From Leptofilum sp041748655 (GTDB lineage: Bacteria; Chloroflexota; Anaerolineae; Promineifilales; Promineifilaceae), in NCBI GenBank assembly GCA_041748655.1, contig JBGTCV010000115.1:59331-123330 (forward strand): a stretch of 64,000 nt of DNA. Reading direction: 5' to 3'. Under the pieces are notes generated by a model, which searched no databases, was not told where the DNA came from, and was given only the letters and a program-made list of their open reading frames with translations. A program made the position numbers and the translations under genes. The number at the start of each line of letters is the position of its first letter. The stretch's first letter is position 1. This document shows, one piece after another, positions 58,654-64,000 of the stretch.

Positions 58654-60711
58654 ATGAGCACAAATCCTTCTCCCCCCATCGCCGCCATCAAACCGAAAGA
58701 ACTGATATTACACGAACACACCCGCATTGATAGCTATTTTTGGCTGCGCGAGCGGGAGAATCCCGAAGTGTTGGCCTACCTGGGTGCCGAAAACGGCTAC
58801 ACCGAAGCGGTGATGGCCCACACAAAACCGCTGCAAGAAGAGCTGTACAATGAGATGGTCGGCCGTATTCAGGAAACCGACAGCAGCGCCCCGGTGAAAA
58901 AAGGGGAGTATTTCTACTACCACCGCACCGAAGCGGGCCAGCAGTACAAAATCCACTGCCGCAAGCATGGTTCGCTGGATGCTCCAGAACAGATTTTGCT
59001 CGACGAGAACGCCCTGGCTGCCAGCACCAGTTACTTCAAGCTGGGCATCTTTGAAACCAGTCCCGATCAAAATTTACTCGCCTACTCCACCGACACCAGC
59101 GGCGGCGAGCGGTACACCCTCGTTGTGAAAGATTTGGTCAGCGGCGAGATGCTGGCCGACGCTGTGCCCAACACCTTCTACTCGGTCACCTGGGCCAACG
59201 ACAACCAGACCCTGTTCTACACCAAGCAAGACGACACCTGGCGCAGCTACAAAGTGTTCCGCCACACCCTGGGCAGCGAAGCCAGCCAGGATGTGGAGAT
59301 TTACCACGAGCCAGACGAGCTGTTCAACGTTTTCATGCACAAAACGCGAGACGACGCCTATATCATCATCACATCTGGCAGCATGGAAACCACCGAGCAG
59401 CATTATCTGGACGCAAACACGCCCAATGGCCCGCTGACCCTGCTGGCCCCCCGGCGGCGCGGCTGGCGCTACCTTCTCCACCATCGTGATGGCAGCCATC
59501 GTCAGGGTGAATTTTTCATCCTGTCCAACGAAGATGCGCCCAACTTTAAGCTGATGTTTACGGCCGTATCCAACCCCGCCCCCGAAAATTGGCAACCTTT
59601 CATTCCCCACAACCCGGATAAATACCTGGAAAATGTAGACCTGTTTGCCGATCATTTGGTGATTTACGGCCGTTCCAACGGCCTCCACACCCTCGATATC
59701 CACAACTTCAGCAGCAGCCACCGCCAGCCCGTCACCTTCCCGGAACCCGTCTACGCCATTCAGGGCAGCGACAACCCCGAATTTGTCACCGACCAGTTCC
59801 GCTTTGTCTACACCTCGCTCACGACGGCCGATACCACCGTCGAGCTGAACCTGAATACGCTGGAATGGCAAAAAATCAAGCAGCTGCCCGTCCTCGGCGG
59901 CTACGATCCGGCCAACTACCAGACCGAACGCACCTTCGCCACCGCCCCGGACGGCACCAAAGTGCCCATCTCATTGGTCTACAAAAAAGGGCTGGAGCGC
60001 GACGGCAGCAATCCCTGCCTCCTCTACGGTTACGGCTCCTACGGGGCCAGCCTGTCTCCCAATTTCGACCAAAAGCGGCTCAGCCTGATCGATCGCGGCT
60101 TTGTGTACGCCATCGCCCACATTCGCGGCGGCAAGGAGATGGGGCGTTTTTGGTATGATCAGGGGAAATGGCTCAACAAAAAGAACACGTTTACCGACTT
60201 TATTGCCTGTGCCCAGCATCTAATTCGGGAGCAGTTTACCAGTGCAGAGAAGTTGGCGGTGAACGGCCGTTCCGCTGGCGGCCTGCTCATGGGCGCAGTC
60301 ACGGTAATGGCGCCGGAACTGTTCAAAGTGGTTGTGGCGGGCGTGCCCTTCGTCGATGTTGTTTCCACCATGCTAGACGAATCAATCCCCCTCACCGTGG
60401 GCGAGTTTGAGGAGTGGGGCAATCCCAAAGACGAAGAATACTACCAATACATGCTCTCCTACTCACCCTACGACAACACGGAGGCCAAGGCGTACCCCAA
60501 CATTCTCATCACCGCTGGGCTAAACGACCCGCGGGTGCAATATTGGGAACCGGCCAAATGGACCGCCAAACTGCGCGCCCTGAAGACCGACGACAACCTC
60601 CTCCTGCTCAAAACCCACCTGGGCGCGGGACATTTTGCCTCAAGCGGCCGTTACGACTACCTCAAAGACATCGCCTTCGAATACGCCTTCATATTGGAAA
60701 ACATCCCGTAG
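58654..60711 (+). CDS. Prolyl oligopeptidase family serine protease (oligopeptidase B-like)
   Basis: A 685-residue S9A peptidase. An N-terminal IRLHEHTRIDSYFWLREREN-like opening (LILHEHTRIDSYFWLRE) is followed by a seven-bladed propeller, then the alpha/beta-hydrolase domain with LLYGYGSYGASLSPNFDQKR, AHIRGGKEMGRFWYDQGK and the nucleophile Ser in VNGRSAGGLLMGAV; the Asp is in GLNDPRVQYWEP and the His in GAGHFASSGRYD. Such enzymes cut short peptides after basic or Pro residues. Length and motifs are normal for oligopeptidase B. It is cytoplasmic, with no signal peptide. Confidence 0.94.
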   Translation: MSTNPSPPIAAIKPKELILHEHTRIDSYFWLRERENPEVLAYLGAENGYTEAVMAHTKPLQEELYNEMVGRIQETDSSAPVKKGEYFYYHRTEAGQQYKIHCRKHGSLDAPEQILLDENALAASTSYFKLGIFETSPDQNLLAYSTDTSGGERYTLVVKDLVSGEMLADAVPNTFYSVTWANDNQTLFYTKQDDTWRSYKVFRHTLGSEASQDVEIYHEPDELFNVFMHKTRDDAYIIITSGSMETTEQHYLDANTPNGPLTLLAPRRRGWRYLLHHRDGSHRQGEFFILSNEDAPNFKLMFTAVSNPAPENWQPFIPHNPDKYLENVDLFADHLVIYGRSNGLHTLDIHNFSSSHRQPVTFPEPVYAIQGSDNPEFVTDQFRFVYTSLTTADTTVELNLNTLEWQKIKQLPVLGGYDPANYQTERTFATAPDGTKVPISLVYKKGLERDGSNPCLLYGYGSYGASLSPNFDQKRLSLIDRGFVYAIAHIRGGKEMGRFWYDQGKWLNKKNTFTDFIACAQHLIREQFTSAEKLAVNGRSAGGLLMGAVTVMAPELFKVVVAGVPFVDVVSTMLDESIPLTVGEFEEWGNPKDEEYYQYMLSYSPYDNTEAKAYPNILITAGLNDPRVQYWEPAKWTAKLRALKTDDNLLLLKTHLGAGHFASSGRYDYLKDIAFEYAFILENIP

Positions 60712-60774
60712 GGGCGAGGCGTTTGGCCTCGATCAAACCAATAACTGCCCAACATGCCCCCAAACGCCTCGCCC

Positions 60775-61548
60775 CTACTTCCCTTGCCAGGTGGCAGACC
60801 GCTTGTTGATGAAGGCGTCCATTCCTTCTTTTTGGTCTTCGGTGCTGAAGAGCATGTAGAAAAGGCGGCGCTCGTGGGCCAGCCCGGCCTGAAGCGACGT
60901 TTCGTAGACGGCGTTGATGGCTTCTTTGGCCAGCCGCAAGGCGACGGGGGCGCGGGCGGCAATCTCGGCGGCAAAGCGGATCGCTTCTTCCAGGTACAAC
61001 TCCACCGGCACAATACGGTTAATGAGGCCGTGCTGCTGGGCTTCGCTGGCGGAGAAGAAACGGCCGTTCAGAACCATCTCCATCGCCAATGCCTTACCCA
61101 CGGCGTAGGTCATGCGCTGCGTCCCACCCGCACCTGGAATGATCCCCAGGTTGATCTCTGGCTGGCCAAAGGTGGCGCTCTCGCTGGCAATGATCATGTC
61201 GCAGGCCATCGCCAGTTCACAGCCACCCCCGAGAGCAAAGCCGGAAACGGCCGCAATCACCGGCTTGCCAATCTTGCGCAGGCGATCCCAATAGTCGATA
61301 AACGGATTGTCCAGCATCGTCACGGGGGTGGCGTTGGCCATCTCCTTGATGTCCGCCCCGGCGGCAAACGCTTTCTCATTGCCGGTGATGACCATGCAGC
61401 CAATGCTGTCGTCCGCGTCGAACAGTTCCAGGGCGGCCATCAGCTCGCTCATCAGGCCGCGATTCAGGGCGTTGAGCGCTTTGGGCCGGTTGAACTGGAC
61501 GATGCCGACACGGCTGTCGGTTCGGGTGAGAATAAATTCGTAGGACAT
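60775..61548 (-). CDS. Enoyl-CoA hydratase
   Basis: From ATG ending at 61548 (AAGGAGAATCCC in front) the product has 257 residues of crotonase fold: GIVQFNRPKALNALNRGLMS, CMVITGNEKAFAAGADIKEM, AVSGFALGGGCELAMACDMI (with the catalytic Glu in GGGCE) and PGAGGTQRMTYAVGK (second Glu region). The frame upstream of 61548 runs through hairpin repeats and is not coding. This is a typical hydratase for short-chain enoyl-CoA in beta-oxidation, unlike the divergent member at 36974. Confidence 0.95.
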   Translation of the reverse strand: MSYEFILTRTDSRVGIVQFNRPKALNALNRGLMSELMAALELFDADDSIGCMVITGNEKAFAAGADIKEMANATPVTMLDNPFIDYWDRLRKIGKPVIAAVSGFALGGGCELAMACDMIIASESATFGQPEINLGIIPGAGGTQRMTYAVGKALAMEMVLNGRFFSASEAQQHGLINRIVPVELYLEEAIRFAAEIAARAPVALRLAKEAINAVYETSLQAGLAHERRLFYMLFSTEDQKEGMDAFINKRSATWQGK

Positions 61549-62041
61549 GGGATTCTCCTTGTTGTTTGGGGACGCCGGAGCGTCCCGATCTTCATTCCAC
61601 GCGGAGCGTGGAACGAGCGTGTCTGCTAGGCTCTCGTTCCCACGCTCCGCGTGGGAATGCGTTTTGCAGCGCTCTGCGCTGCGTAAGGGACGCCGGAGCG
61701 TCTCGGTCTTCATTCCACGCGGTTGCAGTTTAAGAAAACAATCAGGTAATTGTCATTACTTCGGCAAGCTCAGCACAAGCCTGAACGAAGTGAAGAATCC
61801 CGCAAGGACCCATAGCAAGAATCTTACCCACACCAAAGTTTCACTCGTTATCAAGCGGGCGGGATGCTTCGGAGGATACTTCGGCAGCCTCAGCACAGGC
61901 TCTCAGCATGACAACTTTATTACCCGAATAGATTTTTTATCCACAAGAGCGTGGAAAGAGATGGTGAATGGGACGCTGATTATCCTGATTGCACTGATTT
62001 GCCTGATCTTTTTTATCAGGTAAATCAGGAAAATCTGCGTT
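61549..62041. repeat. Patchwork of CGTGG/GGGACGCC hairpins and TCGGCAGCCTCAGCAC repeats
   Basis: GACGCCGGAGCGTC occurs twice (about 61570 and 61688), each followed by TCTTCATTCCACGCGG. GCTCTCGTTCCCACGC faces GCGTGGGAATGCG. From 61760 on, TTCGGCAAGCTCAGCACAAGCC and TTCGGCAGCCTCAGCACAGG repeat. CAGGTAAATCAGG and TGATTATCCTGATT words close the region. No gene is supported in these 493 bp. Confidence 0.65.
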
Positions 62042-62914
62042 CTATTCTTTTAAGACAACAGCCAGGGAACGGCCGTTTCCCTCCGCAACCGCAGCCTGTA
62101 ACTGGGCAAACAGGATGGGCAGTTGGGGCAGGTTACGTCCTTTTTTGGCGCGGAGCAGGTACGCCTGGGCTTCAAACTCGTCGAGCAGCGTGGCCAGGCA
62201 GTGGGCGGTGGCCAGATGAACGGCAATCGGTTTTTGCGCACCCGCCAGCCGGGCCAGATCAGCATCCAGCAGGTAGGGCACGAGCTGTTCAGCCACGGTA
62301 GCAACCACCCAGCCGGGATCTTCATCAAATGGCCACGGGGGGGATTCGCCCACCGCTTTGGGCGGCGGCAGCAGCAGCGTCAGCGCCCCTTCGGCCGTAG
62401 CCACCACGGGGCTAAGCGCCGGGAAAACAAGGTTGGGCATGAGGGAAACGGCCGTTTCTCCGCCACCTTCACCCAGCTGCGCCAGGCTGGTAAGCAAACG
62501 CTCCCCGGCAAAAATGGTTTCCAGGGCGGTTTGGGCTTCGGCCCAGACGCCCGTATGCTGCGGCCAGAAGTCGGTGGCTACGGCCGTTTTTTGAGCAAAA
62601 TCGGCCAGCGACTGCACCCAGCCCCGAATTTTTAGCACGCGGGGCAGCTCGGTGATGGGGGTAAAGTCTGGCCAGGTAGCCCGCAGGGCGGCGCTAAACA
62701 AATCGGCCAGCTCAACCCCGTTTAGCAGCGCCTCATCAGCTCCATTCACGGCGGGATGGCTGCCAAACGGCTGCACAAACTGCCGCACCTGCTTGGCGTG
62801 CGGATGCACCGCATGGGTCAGCTGGGCTTGTTCTTCGATAGGCCAACTGCTTGCGGCAAGAACGGCCGTTACCAGCCGCATTCGCTCATCTATTGTAACG
62901 GAAAAAGTAGACAT
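62042..62914 (-). CDS. Hypothetical protein
   Basis: A 290-residue soluble protein that I do not recognise. It begins MSTFSVTIDERMRLVTAVLA and has helices rich in Ala/Leu throughout, with charged loops and two HLATAHCLATLLDEFEAQA-like segments at the end. There is no signal peptide or membrane helix. An early stretch SSWPIEEQAQLTHAVHPHAK is rich in His, but no HExxH motif is present. DUF4932-like metallopeptidase fold is a weak possibility. It is flanked by repeats on both sides. Confidence 0.6.
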   Translation of the reverse strand: MSTFSVTIDERMRLVTAVLAASSWPIEEQAQLTHAVHPHAKQVRQFVQPFGSHPAVNGADEALLNGVELADLFSAALRATWPDFTPITELPRVLKIRGWVQSLADFAQKTAVATDFWPQHTGVWAEAQTALETIFAGERLLTSLAQLGEGGGETAVSLMPNLVFPALSPVVATAEGALTLLLPPPKAVGESPPWPFDEDPGWVVATVAEQLVPYLLDADLARLAGAQKPIAVHLATAHCLATLLDEFEAQAYLLRAKKGRNLPQLPILFAQLQAAVAEGNGRSLAVVLKE

Positions 62915-62924
62915 AATGTATTCT

Positions 62925-63016
62925 CGTGTTCAGTATTCAGTGAGTCAGTGTTCAGTGGGTCAGTGTTCAGCAAATTTTTAACTGATTACCGACTACCGCC
63001 CTACCGATTACCGATT
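62925..63016. repeat. TCAGTGTTCAGTG hairpin repeat, copy 6
   Basis: GTTCAGTATTCAGTGAGTCAGTG and TTCAGTGGGTCAGTG words are followed by ACTGATTACCGACTACCG and CTACCGATTACCGATTAC. It lies between the unknown gene and the CPBP-like gene; the right end overlaps the stop of the latter. Confidence 0.7.
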
Positions 63017-63776
63017 ACACCCGATAATCCCCCTCTTCCTTCGGCCAAAGCCGCCAGATGACGACCAGGTAAACCAGCCCGGTGAGCAGGTAGACGGTCG
63101 GCAGGCGATCTGCTGGGGTAAGGAGAGGCGGCGGGCCAAGGGCGATCCAGACGGTAAAGCTGTGCAGCGTTTGGATGAGCATGGTTCCCAAAAAGCTGCC
63201 GGTACGCAAGCGAATGAGGCCATAAAAGACGCCCCACACCATAAAATAGAGCAAACTCACGATGTCGCTGCGGTATGCTTCCTGGAACAACACAAAGGCA
63301 ACCGCACCAAAGGCAATGCCGCTGCCGATGGCAGCCGTCAGCCCGCCGCGCCATTCGGCCAGATGGCGAAACAGCAGGCCAAAGGCCCACAGCTGCACGG
63401 CAAACGCCTCAAACAGAAGCAGGTAGATGAAGGTGCGGCCCGAATCGGCCACGTTGAGGTTGAGGGTGATGAAGCTAAAGCGAAAGAGCAGGAGCGCCAG
63501 CCAGCCCAGCGTGGCAAAACCGATACCGGCAAATAACGGCCGTCCGCCCCGCAGCCCCATTTCTGGCAGTCCAAGCCAAAACAGCCCCAAAAACCAGCTG
63601 GCTAAGCCAATGCCGCCTAAAATGGGCGCGTTGCTGCCTTCGCCACTGCCTAAAACAAGCGTAATCGCCAACGGCAGCATCAGCGTCAGCAAGACACGCA
63701 CGGTGACGGGCAGCGCCGTTTTTGCCGCAAGTGATGATTGTTGATTTGTTATTTTTTGCTCTGATTTTTTCGCCAT
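63015..63776 (-). CDS. CPBP-like intramembrane protein, degenerate
   Basis: From ATG ending at 63776 the protein has about 253 residues and seven or eight hydrophobic helices. FLGTMLIQTLHSFTVW and YFMVWGVFYGLIRLRTGSFL resemble the third and second motifs of CPBP/Abi proteases, and LLFEAFAVQLWAFGLLFRHL the first, but the paired Glu (EExxxR) is single, and the final His/Asn motif is only partly kept. So it may be an inactive relative. CPBP proteins process prenylated or other membrane substrates or act in bacteriocin immunity. Confidence 0.6.
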   Translation of the reverse strand: MAKKSEQKITNQQSSLAAKTALPVTVRVLLTLMLPLAITLVLGSGEGSNAPILGGIGLASWFLGLFWLGLPEMGLRGGRPLFAGIGFATLGWLALLLFRFSFITLNLNVADSGRTFIYLLLFEAFAVQLWAFGLLFRHLAEWRGGLTAAIGSGIAFGAVAFVLFQEAYRSDIVSLLYFMVWGVFYGLIRLRTGSFLGTMLIQTLHSFTVWIALGPPPLLTPADRLPTVYLLTGLVYLVVIWRLWPKEEGDYRV

Positions 63777-64000
63777 TTGGCTCGATTGTAACACTGAATT
63801 TGGGGAGAAGCACTGGCACGGGATCAGCTACTCGAAACTGCTGAAAACTGCAATTTTTAAGGTTCTTTGGGATCTCATGGGGTTGACAGCAAATATGGGG
63901 TCAGGCAATAAAATGCTGATACCCATTCAGGTCAAGCCACAGACGGCGAAACAAGCTATCAACGCGCGTGAGACCATAAGAACGTCTCGTGATCGTTTTC
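63777..64000. other. Window end, nothing recognised
   Basis: The last 224 bp hold no supported gene, repeat family or hairpin. A gene on either strand could begin beyond the window edge. Confidence 0.5.

Noticed and set aside
61547..62023. Open frame through the repeat patchwork.
   Set aside because: It reads through repeated hairpin words, so its length is due to repeats lacking stops and not to coding selection.
63777..64000. A transposase end or attachment site at the window edge.
   Set aside because: No terminal inverted repeat, duplication or transposase motif is visible in the available bases.

Overview
This is a 64 kb stretch of a moderately GC-rich bacterial chromosome with ordinary gene density, most probably from the Chloroflexota (Anaerolineae/Caldilineae side). 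I infer this from the mix of gene types: a Haliangium-type microcompartment shell, DUF3179 and lamin-tail nuclease lipoproteins, PknB kinases with extracellular lobes, SpoIIE/STAS partner switching, and many Cys-anchored lipoproteins with Thr/Pro-rich linkers. Lineage is inference only: there is no rRNA, tRNA, CRISPR array or clear insertion sequence in the window.

Layout. Positions 1-7.1 kb carry the end of a bacterial microcompartment (BMC) locus: a zinc-ribbon protein, a permuted tandem shell protein, the hexamer, a pentamer, a nucleotidyltransferase, a CoA-acylating aldehyde dehydrogenase with an N-terminal helix like an encapsulation peptide, an unknown beta-rich protein, a receiver-ParA/CpaE fusion that could position the organelle, a second tandem shell protein and a second pentamer. 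A third pentamer sits at 16.5 kb. Between them lie a broken TPR gene, a degenerate J protein, GrpE and a short DnaK paralogue (7.2-12.5 kb), a lipoprotein, a large CHAT (caspase-fold) protein and two small membrane proteins. Positions 16.8-30.6 kb hold exported proteins: a coiled-coil protein, a 1,312-residue lamin-tail endonuclease, a small cytochrome, a DUF3179 lipoprotein, a lysyl-oxidase-like lipoprotein, a MNT/HEPN pair and a beta-propeller lipoprotein. Positions 31.2-36.6 kb hold a heterodimeric ABC exporter and a NarL-type two-component pair. Positions 37-42.4 kb hold phenylacetyl-CoA epoxidase genes (paaABCD) with an enoyl-CoA hydratase and an acyl-CoA dehydrogenase. Positions 42.7-64 kb hold mixed housekeeping and signalling genes: a UroD-family protein, trmD, a Ser/Thr kinase, a LOG protein, a SpoIIE/STAS/RsbW switch, queG, a cation/proton antiporter, an AraC-MGMT repair protein, rfbD, a prolyl oligopeptidase, an enoyl-CoA hydratase and a CPBP-like membrane protein.

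Two genome-wide habits stand out. First, the palindrome ACGGCCGT (usually AACGGCCGTT) occurs about 110 times by hand count, nearly always inside genes and in all reading frames; base composition alone predicts fewer than two. This resembles the cyanobacterial HIP1 phenomenon with a different word. Second, many intergenic spacers carry hairpins built from iterated short words in at least six families, some of which have been absorbed into the 3' ends of genes.

The strongest candidates for undescribed biology are the BMC locus with its receiver-ParA fusion and unknown partner, the iterated palindrome, the iterated-word hairpins, and a phenylacetyl-CoA epoxidase with a duplicated PaaB and a PaaC that keeps iron-ligand motifs.
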